Shown piece after piece: positions 7,233 through 13,441 of a stretch of 32,291 nucleotides of DNA. This DNA is from a virus. The translations under genes and the position numbers were made by a program. How positions within the stretch are numbered: the stretch's first letter is position 1; each line of letters opens with the position of its first letter. The notes under the pieces were generated by a model that saw nothing but the letters and a program-made list of their open reading frames with translations, was not told the DNA's origin and searched no databases. The stretch is from IMG/VR virus record IMGVR_UViG_3300025154_000294, positions 1 through 32,291 of that record. One strand, written 5' to 3'.

Positions 7233-7444
7233 TATGCTCCACTTGTCATAACATGATCTGGATCAATATAAGGTAACGGTGGTAATTCAGTTGTATACAC
7301 GTAGATAACTTTATGTTCCTCTTTAAGGATAGAAATTACCTCTAACAAGAAATCCACCGCATCCCTTTCAAAAACATAAGTACCATTATCAACCATTCGT
7401 TGAATATTTCGTAAACGACTTTCATCATGTTCTGCTAAAATCAT
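7232..7444 (-). CDS. Hypothetical protein, 70 residues
   Basis: First gene after the tRNA block, starting at ATG 7444 with AAAGGAG upstream. Helical sequence (ESRLRNIQRMVDNGTYVFERDAVDFLLEVISILKEE) followed by a proline-rich end TTELPPLPYIDPDH. No family recognised. It probably shares a transcript with the genes down to the primase. Confidence 0.6.
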   Translation of the reverse strand: MILAEHDESRLRNIQRMVDNGTYVFERDAVDFLLEVISILKEEHKVIYVYTTELPPLPYIDPDHVMTSGA

Positions 7445-7462
7445 TTTATCAATCTCCTTTGA

Positions 7463-7537
7463 GCTCCTGAAGTGACTCGAACACTCATGAATCCATTAAC
7501 CTTTCCACTAGTTAGAAACAAGGGGGTATACAGGAGC
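7463..7537 (-). tRNA. tRNA-like element with non-canonical core
   Basis: On the minus strand a perfect 7-bp acceptor (GCTCCTG/CAGGAGC) and a T arm with loop TTCGAGT and stem GAGTG/CACTT are present, total 75 bases. I cannot fit a standard D arm and 5+7+5 anticodon arm between them. The best alternatives are TTTCT/GGAAA closing a seven-base loop AACTAGT, or TAAC/GTTA closing a ten-base loop. No anticodon is assigned. It could be a decayed tRNA or another tRNA-shaped RNA. CCA is not encoded. Confidence 0.4.
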
Positions 7538-7544
7538 ATACAGC

Positions 7545-7608
7545 ACCTGGGGTAGGATTCGAACCTACAACAAGGCCGTCGCCCGTCTCGCCATTCGACT
7601 ACCCAGGT
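7545..7608 (-). tRNA. tRNA-like element, anticodon arm apparently truncated
   Basis: Minus strand, 64 bases. Perfect acceptor ACCTGGG/CCCAGGT, a perfect T arm GTAGG-TTCGAAT-CCTAC, and a D arm GTC-GAATGGCGA-GAC. Only 16 bases separate the D and T stems (GGGCGACGGCCTTGTT), too few for a 17-base anticodon arm plus variable loop. It looks as if about 8-9 bases of the 3' anticodon stem and variable loop are missing. No anticodon is assigned; it is probably a pseudo-tRNA. Confidence 0.5.
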
Positions 7609-7618
7609 ATAACACATA

Positions 7619-7688
7619 GTCGTAAGGGGGATTCGAACCCTCATTTCACTGTAAACACGGTGGTCTTCCCAAGTTAGACGATTACGAC
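7619..7688 (-). tRNA. tRNA, anticodon uncertain (possibly Asn-GTT)
   Basis: Minus strand, 70 bases. Perfect acceptor GTCGTAA/TTACGAC, D arm GTCT-AACTTGGGA-AGAC, T loop TTCGAAT with stem GAGGG/CCCCC (one A-C mismatch). The anticodon arm is short: CACCG-TGTTTA-CAGTG with one C-A mismatch and a six-base loop. If T-GTT is read as U33 plus anticodon, the tRNA would be Asn-GTT, but a six-base loop is abnormal. Confidence 0.55.
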
Positions 7689-7691
7689 TAC

Positions 7692-7735
7692 AAAAAAAAA
7701 AGGAGAAAATCTCCAGCAGGCTACCACCCCTGCTG
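7692..7735 (-). terminator. Rho-independent terminator with preceding hairpin inside the tRNA block
   Basis: Read leftward: a 7-bp hairpin CAGCAGG...CCTGCTG (7714-7735), then GGAGA-TTT-TCTCC (7702-7714), then ten T (7692-7701). The GC-containing stem directly followed by a T run is a classical intrinsic terminator. It lies after the two Glu tRNAs and before three further tRNA-like elements. Confidence 0.8.
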
Positions 7736-7740
7736 AATAG

Positions 7741-7813
7741 TGCCCTCGGGGAAAATCGAATTCCCATGAACAGATTGAAGGTCTGCTATACTAAGCCATT
7801 ATATGACGAGGGC
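7741..7813 (-). tRNA. tRNA-Glu (TTC)
   Basis: Minus strand, 73 bases including discriminator A. Acceptor GCCCTCG/CGAGGGC, short D stem ATA/TAT with a GG-containing loop, anticodon arm GCAGA-CCTTCAA-TCTGT (one G-T wobble), T arm GGGAA-TTCGATT-TTCCC. The anticodon is TTC (reads GAA/GAG). The base before the anticodon is C, not the near-universal U33. CCA is not encoded. Confidence 0.75.
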
Positions 7814-7820
7814 AAAACTG

Positions 7821-7894
7821 TGCTCCCGGAGAAACTCGAATTCTCATGAGTAGATTGAGAATCTACTATACTAGGCCGTTTATATGACGGGAGC
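7821..7894 (-). tRNA. tRNA-Glu (CTC)
   Basis: Minus strand, 74 bases including discriminator A. Acceptor GCTCCCG/CGGGAGC, anticodon arm GTAGA-TTCTCAA-TCTAC (perfect 5 bp, U33 present, anticodon CTC, reads GAG), T arm GAGAA-TTCGAGT-TTCTC. It resembles its neighbour tRNA-Glu (TTC) in the D and variable regions, suggesting duplication. It is the first tRNA downstream of the 7933-7960 promoter. Confidence 0.88.
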
Positions 7895-7932
7895 GCATGT
7901 GTATTATTTAGTTATTAATGTTCTATACTTCT

Positions 7933-7960
7933 ATTATACACTAACCCCTCGTCTTGTCAA
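7933..7960 (-). promoter_or_regulatory. Sigma-70-type promoter for the tRNA genes
   Basis: On the minus strand a perfect -35 TTGACA (7955-7960) is 16 bases from a perfect -10 TATAAT (7933-7938). The transcript would start near 7926 and run directly into tRNA-Glu (CTC). The initial transcribed sequence contains TTAATAACTAAATAAT (7903-7918), also found after a promoter at 19934. Confidence 0.9.
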
Positions 7961-7976
7961 GAGTGAATATCTGTAT

Positions 7977-8049
7977 AGCCGGTTTGGGGATCGAACCCAA
8001 CTTATAACGAACTTATGGAGATCGCAAGACACCAAGCCTTCCACCGGCA
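7977..8049 (-). tRNA. tRNA (CAT anticodon, Met or Ile2)
   Basis: Minus strand, about 73 bases. Acceptor GCCGGT/ACCGGC (six pairs plus a terminal T-T), D stem AAG/CTT with loop GCTTGGTGT, anticodon arm CGATC-TCCATAA-GTTCG with one T-T mismatch, T arm TTGGG-TTCGATC-CCCAA. The anticodon is CAT; whether it is Met or lysidine-modified Ile cannot be told. The base before the anticodon is C rather than U33. It lies upstream of the tRNA promoter, so it belongs to the preceding operon's transcript. Confidence 0.7.
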
Positions 8050-8054
8050 ACAAA

Positions 8055-8255
8055 CTAACCCCTACTTAGATCATCAATGTAAGACTGTAGACGAAACATT
8101 GCCGCTACAATCGCTACACCAATGAGTACAAATACAATACTCAGATAATCCTGATGCTTTGCATACGAGATAATTAGGGGTACTCCTAAAATAATACTAG
8201 TAATAATCCCTACCATAATAAATACAAAACTCATCCCTCGTAATAAATTTGGCAT
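8055..8255 (-). CDS. Small membrane protein, two helices, 66 residues
   Basis: MPNLLRGMSFVFIMVG... with two hydrophobic segments, FIMVGIITSIILGVPLIISY and LSIVFVLIGVAIVAAMF, and a short polar tail. The start at 8255 lies 6 bases after the upstream stop with a weak GTAGG site; ATG 8234 is an alternative. No function can be assigned. It ends 6 bases before the CAT tRNA. Confidence 0.6.
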   Translation of the reverse strand: MPNLLRGMSFVFIMVGIITSIILGVPLIISYAKHQDYLSIVFVLIGVAIVAAMFRLQSYIDDLSRG

Positions 8256-8261
8256 TTTAAC

Positions 8262-8585
8262 CTACTCAGGCAGACTTTCACTGTATGCTTTATACTTCTT
8301 AAGGCTGGTTTCATAGTAGGCTACTGATAGAGTAGCATTCAAAGTTACTAAGATAACTTCTTTCAGAAAAAGCATAAAATCAGTAGGAATCTGATATTCA
8401 CCAATTCCCAGCCAAGCAAGTAGAGGTCGAACCAAGACACCCAGGGCAGCTAAGAAGATAAAATAGAATTTATCATTAAAGTTTACGCCGGGTTCGCCCA
8501 TCCAGCGGCGAAGTAACCACTTCAACCCCTCAAGCAACAACATTGATACTGCCGGAGCAGTAACCACTAACTCAATCTCATTCAT
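8262..8585 (-). CDS. Membrane protein, possibly holin-like, 107 residues
   Basis: Starts at ATG 8585, overlapping the kinase stop as ATGA. N-terminal hydrophobic segment (LVVTAPAVSMLLLEGLKWLL) followed by RRW, a second helix (FYFIFLAALGVLVRPLLAWLG), a third weaker one (FMLFLKEVILVTLNATLSVA), and a charged tail. Size and topology fit some phage holins, but no lysis enzyme is seen nearby, so this is only a possibility. Confidence 0.6.
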   Translation of the reverse strand: MNEIELVVTAPAVSMLLLEGLKWLLRRWMGEPGVNFNDKFYFIFLAALGVLVRPLLAWLGIGEYQIPTDFMLFLKEVILVTLNATLSVAYYETSLKKYKAYSESLPE

Positions 8586-9181
8586 CGTAACTCCTTATCA
8601 TAAATTATACTAAGAGCACCTTTTGCTCTTTCTTTTAATTCTACCATAGATCGTGCATCATTGTCAATACGGAAATCATACCAATCATCATCTGTTAAAG
8701 AAGTTTCCGATGGGTGATTATAAAACTCCGTACTCCAAAGAGCCTCATGTTTTGGTGCGTTCACACGAACACTATAAACATAAAATCCCTGGTTTTTTAG
8801 ATACTCATACTCATTCGGGTAGCGCCAATCATCAATGATAACACACCCGGTACGCCAAACCATATCAGAAATCAGGACACCTATTTTAGAAATCCAGATA
8901 TCCGGGTTATAGTCTCTACCCATCTGCCCAATATTTTGTAAGAGGGCTCTTCCTTTATCATCTTTTACACCATTCCACCCAAACTCTTCCCTAGCACACT
9001 CCTTTACAGGATAGGCAACCGGAACAATGTTTGTTAGAATTCCATTTGATACAAGAACCTCAGACATTACCTGAGCAACAGTAGATTTCCCGGTTCCTGC
9101 TTTACCACTAACTAAGATTATCTGAAATCTAGCGGGTAAACTTCCCCACCGCTTCTGGTCCGTCTTCATCAAGAAATTCAT
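8582..9181 (-). CDS. Deoxynucleoside monophosphate kinase
   Basis: Phosphorylates dNMPs to dNDPs, recycling nucleotides from degraded DNA and feeding the polymerase. P-loop SGKAGTGKST at 25-34. CAREEFGWNG, ALLQNIGQMGRDYNPDIW and VIIDDWRYPNEYEYL follow the phage dNMP-kinase pattern (GR...P..W; the (D/V)xR(F/Y)xNE block binding the dNMP). 199 residues is usual for the family. The start (ATG 9181) has no strong ribosome site and lies inside the preceding gene by 53 bases; ATG 9169 is an alternative. It works with the reductase and dUTPase of this operon. Confidence 0.82.
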   Translation of the reverse strand: MNFLMKTDQKRWGSLPARFQIILVSGKAGTGKSTVAQVMSEVLVSNGILTNIVPVAYPVKECAREEFGWNGVKDDKGRALLQNIGQMGRDYNPDIWISKIGVLISDMVWRTGCVIIDDWRYPNEYEYLKNQGFYVYSVRVNAPKHEALWSTEFYNHPSETSLTDDDWYDFRIDNDARSMVELKERAKGALSIIYDKELR

Positions 9182-9371
9182 AATATTCTGATAAAATCCC
9201 TTCTAAAATTTTAATACTGATGTATTCATTAAATACTAGAAATTTCAATATAGCTGCAAGAGTAGAAATAGAGATAATAACTCTAGTATTTGTAGCAATG
9301 AAAAATCTATCCCCCTCATCTTGCCTAAAAACTAAGCTATTAACTCCTTCTAACCTATTGACTCGTATCAT
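9129..9371 (-). CDS. Hypothetical phage protein, 80 residues
   Basis: The start ATG 9371 follows GGAGG at a spacing of 8, better than the longer frame to 9413. MIRVNRLEGVNSLVF opens a likely beta-rich segment (FFIATNTRVIISISTLAAIL), then a helical half ILKFLVFNEYISIKILEGILSEYYEFL. I recall similar small proteins as conserved phage hypotheticals of unknown role. It overlaps the genes on both sides. Confidence 0.65.
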   Translation of the reverse strand: MIRVNRLEGVNSLVFRQDEGDRFFIATNTRVIISISTLAAILKFLVFNEYISIKILEGILSEYYEFLDEDGPEAVGKFTR

Positions 9372-9612
9372 CAGGAGCCTCCGGAAGATTGAAAAGATCT
9401 CCGCGAACAGCATACAAATACATCAGAATCTCATTGGAGGTCTTCTTAACTCCCTCCTCCTCAGACTCAGCAACATCAGAAACTTCTAAAACTTGCTGCT
9501 CCCAATTCTCCAAATCAGAAGACCTGCGATGCACAACCTGATGGGTAATATCATACTTACCATCTTCCCGCTGAATAGACCGAATAATTGTCATCATTTC
9601 TTTACCGTGCAT
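9355..9612 (-). CDS. Hypothetical protein, 85 residues
   Basis: ATG 9612 has AAGGAG upstream. MHGKEMMTIIRSIQREDGKYDITHQVVHRR looks beta-like, followed by a helical, acidic region and PEAPDDTSQ. It overlaps the next gene by 17 bases. No family recognised. Confidence 0.6.
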   Translation of the reverse strand: MHGKEMMTIIRSIQREDGKYDITHQVVHRRSSDLENWEQQVLEVSDVAESEEEGVKKTSNEILMYLYAVRGDLFNLPEAPDDTSQ

Positions 9613-9624
9613 TTTAAATCTCCT

Positions 9625-11139
9625 TTACACACTACGCTTATTCCACTGCCGAGTAAACTCTAACCGATCATGCAATTCTTCAAGAATATCAACATCCCCT
9701 AAATTATGATCAAGAACGTACTTCAAAGAAGCGGGATCACCGTACTTTGCTTTTCTCCACGCATCCTTACTAATCGGGGTTTTACCAACAATACCCAAGT
9801 AATCACAAGCATTATCAAGCGATTTACGAGAAATTTTCAACTTGGATTTTACAGTGTAGTAAACATCCCAATGGTATAAATCACCATACCCAGGAAATGG
9901 GATATTATAATGCAAAGCTTTTGCACGCATATATGGAAAATCGAAACCTGTATTATGACATGGATAACCCTCTACAATATAAGTACCTGTAGAAGTTCCT
10001 AGACCACAAACCTCCATATTACCTACAGGAGTAATAGATACTATCTCCGTTTGCTCAACAATCGGCAGTATACCCAGCTTTTCTATGTCCAATTTAAAAA
10101 GTTTACTGGGCCTAATCTCCCCAAGAAACTTTAATTTGTCCGCTTTTGAGCCTGTAATTGTAATAACATGCTGATCCCCATGTTGCGGATCATATTTTCT
10201 AGTTGTAAATTCATAACCTAAACGTTCAAGTGCCTCACAATAACTATCATAGGTCGCCTTATTAACAACACTATTTTGGGAAGCATTTATCATGAGATTC
10301 CACTGTTCCATGTCTCTATCATCATGCTTAGCAGCTTGTGAAATACTACCCTCTCCATCAAAAAACCCAGAAACGTAACCAGCATCCTTCTCTTTTGACT
10401 CTTCCCATACGTCGAATACCTTTGTTAGGGTATTTATTTTATTATTAAAATGCAGCAATTGGCCGGTGGTTCTCCATACCCAAGTCTTGTGACGTTGTAC
10501 CAACCAGGGATGGTCCTCAGTAGCAATAATGGTTTTTCCGTTTTTAAACTTAATTTCAAAAACAGGTTTTTCAACTGGGATATTGCCCACCACGGTACTT
10601 TTTCGAATAAGCCTATTCCGCCGCCCCTCCACAGCTTCCTCATCAAAGCCTACAACCTCATCACCTGGAACAAGTTCTTCAACGTTTCTCCAAGTTAAGT
10701 CCGCCATTAGAATCTTATGTCCCGGAGTTACGCAACTATAATATCCGACAATAATATCATAATTACTAAGGGCAGCCACAAACTCTTCAACAAGACGTCG
10801 ATCCTGCGTACCATTAAACAACTCTTCTTTAGTAACTACTGCGCAATCATACCTTTTCTCACCCTTTGATTTAATTACCCAGGAAAGTACAGTACCAAAA
10901 TCCGCGTTCAGGTTATCGGTTTCAATATCAAAATAGCCGACCCGAGTGCCGGGAACCTTGTACCAGGGAATACCCGTCTTTTTCTCAAATTGTTTAGCGT
11001 CTAAACGCTCACCACCATTCTTGATCTTAATAAGACCACGAGCAAAACAACTCTTGTGATCCGGCCAACGATGACGGTGAATACACGTAACATCTCCATA
11101 AGTCTCAATTACCTTTTGAATCTCACTCTCAGAATACAT
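9625..11139 (-). CDS. RNase H-like (DnaQ/DEDD) 3'-5' exonuclease, with intein
   Basis: The precursor is 504 residues; excising the intein (136-396) leaves about 243. Exo I is VGYFDIETD at 67-75 (catalytic Asp and Glu). Exo II is split by the intein: NYDIIVGYYS joined to TGFDFPYMRAKAL, giving a GxxSxGFDFPY block like family B polymerase exonuclease domains. Exo III is HNLGDVDILEELH near the end (D within YxxxD/HxxxxD spacing). An N-terminal segment with C19, H21, H23, H28 and C31 (CIHRHRWPDHKSC) may bind a metal. No polymerase domain follows, so it is a stand-alone exonuclease, perhaps for proofreading or DNA processing. ATG 11139 has AAGGAG upstream. The N usual in exo II (GHN/GYN) is S here. 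Confidence 0.82.
   Translation of the reverse strand: MYSESEIQKVIETYGDVTCIHRHRWPDHKSCFARGLIKIKNGGERLDAKQFEKKTGIPWYKVPGTRVGYFDIETDNLNADFGTVLSWVIKSKGEKRYDCAVVTKEELFNGTQDRRLVEEFVAALSNYDIIVGYYSCVTPGHKILMADLTWRNVEELVPGDEVVGFDEEAVEGRRNRLIRKSTVVGNIPVEKPVFEIKFKNGKTIIATEDHPWLVQRHKTWVWRTTGQLLHFNNKINTLTKVFDVWEESKEKDAGYVSGFFDGEGSISQAAKHDDRDMEQWNLMINASQNSVVNKATYDSYCEALERLGYEFTTRKYDPQHGDQHVITITGSKADKLKFLGEIRPSKLFKLDIEKLGILPIVEQTEIVSITPVGNMEVCGLGTSTGTYIVEGYPCHNTGFDFPYMRAKALHYNIPFPGYGDLYHWDVYYTVKSKLKISRKSLDNACDYLGIVGKTPISKDAWRKAKYGDPASLKYVLDHNLGDVDILEELHDRLEFTRQWNKRSV
9952..10734 (-). mobile_element. Intein inside the 3'-5' exonuclease
   Basis: Residues 136-396, 261 residues. Starts CVTPGHKILMADLTW (block A), TEDHPWL (block B TxxH), one clear LAGLIDADG-type helix VSGFFDGEGSI at 256-266, and ends MEVCGLGTSTGTYIVEGYPCHN (blocks F/G). 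C-extein +1 is Thr397. Only one LAGLIDADG motif is obvious, so the endonuclease domain is compact or degenerate. Cys1, block B His and His-Asn are present, so splicing should work. Confidence 0.9.
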
Positions 11140-11140
11140 A

Positions 11141-11599
11141 TTATCTCCTTACAACCTTATCCTTTAATGTTGATTGCATGTATTGCCTAGCAATCTCTAC
11201 TTGTTCATCTGTTAAATTGTGATCTTCTTGTAGTCTACGAAGAAACTCATCATCACAAAAAATATAACCCGTATAATAAGATATTAAAGCACACAATGCC
11301 CTAAAACGAAATACTGCTGTTTTATTTACAACTCCTAAACGTTTACCAACTTCTCGAAATGAAAATCCAGCACCAATTAAAGAGAGGAATTCCACATCTT
11401 TATTTTTTATTATACCAAGATTTACCAATTCCGCTATCTTTTTCTCTATCAAGAGTAGATCATTATAAGAGTCTGAATCCAGATTGAATGCAGATTCATA
11501 GCTATCATGATCAGTATCTGCAATACTTTTTTCAGGTGAAGAAACAGCGTTATGAATCTCGTCACTTCTCCTAAGTAGGTACTCTATATACCAAGACAT
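11141..11599 (-). CDS. Helix-turn-helix protein, sigma region 4-like
   Basis: 152 residues. Segment FLSLIGAGFSFREVGKRLGVVNKTAVFRFRALCALI reads as an HTH of the sigma-70 region 4/LuxR type (G.S..E.A..LG.S..TV...). The N-terminal 50 residues are acidic and polar. It may be a DNA-binding regulator or a stand-alone sigma-like factor for phage transcription; no region 2 is present, so a full sigma factor is unlikely. The start overlaps the nuclease stop as TAATG with GGGAGG upstream, so it is cotranscribed with the replication genes. Confidence 0.6.
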   Translation of the reverse strand: MSWYIEYLLRRSDEIHNAVSSPEKSIADTDHDSYESAFNLDSDSYNDLLLIEKKIAELVNLGIIKNKDVEFLSLIGAGFSFREVGKRLGVVNKTAVFRFRALCALISYYTGYIFCDDEFLRRLQEDHNLTDEQVEIARQYMQSTLKDKVVRR

Positions 11600-12288
11600 T
11601 ACTCACCCTCCCGCCTGCACATTTCATAATGAGCACAATTCTTACAGGCACCACTTATTCTACCAATACCATTATAACCAAATAACCCTTGTCGAATAAA
11701 ACTTTTTGTTTTAATAATTCTAATTACATCCGGAATAATAGAACTAAAAAGCTCTTCTTCTAACTGTTTATCATAATCAAACTTTACAATTCTACCCTTT
11801 GTAAGGGAAGCAAACCCTACAAACTCAGCCGGAACACTGAACAATCTACGGAATGCATAGTTATAAATAATAAACTGCGGGTCGTTCGCAACAGAAAACG
11901 GTGTTGAGACTGAAGTTTTCCAGTCTATAACCATTTTATTTTCCACACTTACACGATCCATTTTCCCTACTAAGAAAAGATCTTCTCCAATTTCGAGACG
12001 AAAATACTTTTCAACAAGATCATTTTCATTAAGAAGATAGTAAAAGTTTCCAAAGAAACTCTCTAACATTCTAACACATTTATCCTTCTCTGGACCTTGC
12101 AAATTTGTAAGGTTTACATATTCGTAAGCAGCTCTCTCATCCCGCCAGTAATCCTCGATCACCTTATGGACTACAGAACCTACTAATTGTTCTGTAGTTT
12201 GTATAGCTTGTTCCGGATAATTGATTCTAAAATCAGCCCGTTTAGAACATACCAGAACATCTTTAATCATGGAAGCACTGATGTTCAT
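11599..12288 (-). CDS. PD-(D/E)XK exonuclease of the RecB/Cas4 type, likely iron-sulfur
   Basis: 229 residues. Order: ISASMIKDVLVCSKRADF with Cys14, GSVVHKVIEDYW (conserved His), VGKMDRVSVENKMVIDWKTS (the D...D-x-K catalytic core, with D of GKMDRV and DWK), QFIIYNYAF (Q..xY motif IV), and a C-terminal CKNCAHYEMC. One N-terminal plus three C-terminal cysteines is the 4Fe-4S pattern of Cas4 and AddB-type nucleases. It probably acts in recombination or replication with the RecA and SSB-like proteins. The stop overlaps the next gene as TAATG, and the start overlaps the previous stop as ATGA. It contains a copy of the palindrome found at 19881. Confidence 0.82.
   Translation of the reverse strand: MNISASMIKDVLVCSKRADFRINYPEQAIQTTEQLVGSVVHKVIEDYWRDERAAYEYVNLTNLQGPEKDKCVRMLESFFGNFYYLLNENDLVEKYFRLEIGEDLFLVGKMDRVSVENKMVIDWKTSVSTPFSVANDPQFIIYNYAFRRLFSVPAEFVGFASLTKGRIVKFDYDKQLEEELFSSIIPDVIRIIKTKSFIRQGLFGYNGIGRISGACKNCAHYEMCRREGE
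12094..12113. repeat. Second copy of the 20-base palindrome, inside the RecB-like nuclease gene
   Basis: ACCTTGCAAATTTGTAAGGT differs at one base from the perfect palindrome at 19881-19900. It lies in coding sequence (codons for the residues around NLTNLQG). It could be a dispersed operator or chance; 19/20 identity makes chance less attractive. Confidence 0.5.
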
Positions 12289-12647
12289 ACCACACTTGCT
12301 CTAGCATTTGCACTATCAGTAATATAAATATCAATCATCCCACGCATAACCTGGAAACGGAGCTTTGCTCCCTCTAGGGCGGCTTTTACTTCCGCTAATT
12401 TCATTCTTTTATCAAAAAGGTTTCCGTCTAAACCACGAATCTGATAGGTTGATTTTACTAGCTCCATAGACGGAGCCTTACCGTTGACAAAGTAATTTGG
12501 GTTGGTTGTGACTTCTGTGGTGGTCTTAGCCACTTCTTCATCAATCACAGCCTCCATCTTCTCTACCTTCTCATACAACTCACGAATTAAATCAGTAAGT
12601 TGCATCATATCATCAAAATCAGGTGGGGCAAATCGTTTATCTGACAT
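12285..12647 (-). CDS. Hypothetical helical protein, 120 residues
   Basis: Starts at ATG 12647 with AGGAAG upstream. Mainly alpha-helical: LTDLIRELYEKVEKMEAVIDEEVAKT looks like a coiled coil, then a loop TTNPNYFVNGKAPSM, then a second long helix LFDKRMKLAEVKAALEGAKLRFQVMRGMID. No family recognised. ATGA overlap with the nuclease gene suggests a partner role. Confidence 0.6.
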   Translation of the reverse strand: MSDKRFAPPDFDDMMQLTDLIRELYEKVEKMEAVIDEEVAKTTTEVTTNPNYFVNGKAPSMELVKSTYQIRGLDGNLFDKRMKLAEVKAALEGAKLRFQVMRGMIDIYITDSANARASVV

Positions 12648-13044
12648 TGCTATTAACTTCCTTTTGTATTTTTTCTAATTCTCGGCAATTTTTATATGCC
12701 TGTAAAAATAATTTATTATCCATAATAGAACTGATGGTAAAGACTACGGATCGAGTATAAGACATATCTCCACCCAGAGTGCGGTACATCTGCCACATAT
12801 CCACATCCAATTCCCGCTCCCATCCTGGGAACGAAAAATATTTCTTTACTACGTCATCTACATACTCTACCTCAGCAGCTATGGTATCTGCAACCATCTG
12901 ATTAGTTTGCCCGCTTGCTACCCGTTCAAGGATATCTAATACAGCATACTTTTCAACCACATCAGCCCGGATACCAAAGTTTTTCTGGTAAAGAAAAAGA
13001 AAATAATCCCATAAAGTTTCGTATTTAGTCATCTTCTTCACCAT
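12637..13044 (-). CDS. Hypothetical protein with HTH-like segment, 135 residues
   Basis: MVKKMTKYETLWDYFLFLYQ... followed by NQMVADTIAAEVEYVDDVVKKYF, which could form a helix-turn-helix. The rest is helical and ends ELEKIQKEVNSNVR. The start may be ATG 13044 or ATG 13032; neither has a strong site, and both lie in the overlap with the preceding nuclease gene. Function unknown. Confidence 0.6.
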   Translation of the reverse strand: MVKKMTKYETLWDYFLFLYQKNFGIRADVVEKYAVLDILERVASGQTNQMVADTIAAEVEYVDDVVKKYFSFPGWERELDVDMWQMYRTLGGDMSYTRSVVFTISSIMDNKLFLQAYKNCRELEKIQKEVNSNVR

Positions 13045-13438
13045 TAATCATAGTGATGTAATTCATAATTTCAATAAAATCCTCCAGGGAAAGAACAACA
13101 AAATGTTTTACCCCGGATCGAGCATCACTAAACTTACAGAATAAAGCCGGAAGAGATTGGGTGTTAGCAGCCTCTTCATGGATTTTATCAATCCACTCCT
13201 TTTTTACGGTTAATTGTTTTGATCCCCCATACCCAACTTTTGCTTCGCCCCGAATCTTTTTAGGGAACCCCGCAATCTTTCCACTAATATCCCCGGTGAG
13301 TAGACCTTCTCCCATAATTGTTCCTATTGCACCACTTCCAGGAATTCTTTTGAATGTAGCTTTATCTAAATGTTTATTTAGAAGATCCACTACGAGATTC
13401 TCCCAAGCAGTCCCTTTAACTTTAGCCCGGTTCACCAT
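13025..13438 (-). CDS. PD-(D/E)XK endonuclease, Holliday-junction-resolvase-like
   Basis: 137 residues. KGTAWENLVVDLLNK (conserved Glu of helix 1), RIPGSGAIG, LTGDISGK (Asp), and RGEAKVGYGG (E-x-K) form the core of the small phage PD-(D/E)XK family related to archaeal-type Holliday junction resolvases; VKKEWIDKIHEEA and ALFCKFSD follow in the usual order. It probably cuts branched DNA during recombination-dependent replication or packaging. GAGG precedes ATG 13438, and the gene begins 4 bases after the helicase stop. Resolving activity is inferred, not shown. Confidence 0.75.
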   Translation of the reverse strand: MVNRAKVKGTAWENLVVDLLNKHLDKATFKRIPGSGAIGTIMGEGLLTGDISGKIAGFPKKIRGEAKVGYGGSKQLTVKKEWIDKIHEEAANTQSLPALFCKFSDARSGVKHFVVLSLEDFIEIMNYITMINGEEDD

Positions 13439-13441
13439 TCT

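Noticed and set aside
7441-7767. A 108-codon open frame on the minus strand across the tRNA block
   Set aside because: It overlaps three tRNA-like elements and a terminator, has an atypical composition rich in Arg, Cys and Trp, and no ribosome site.
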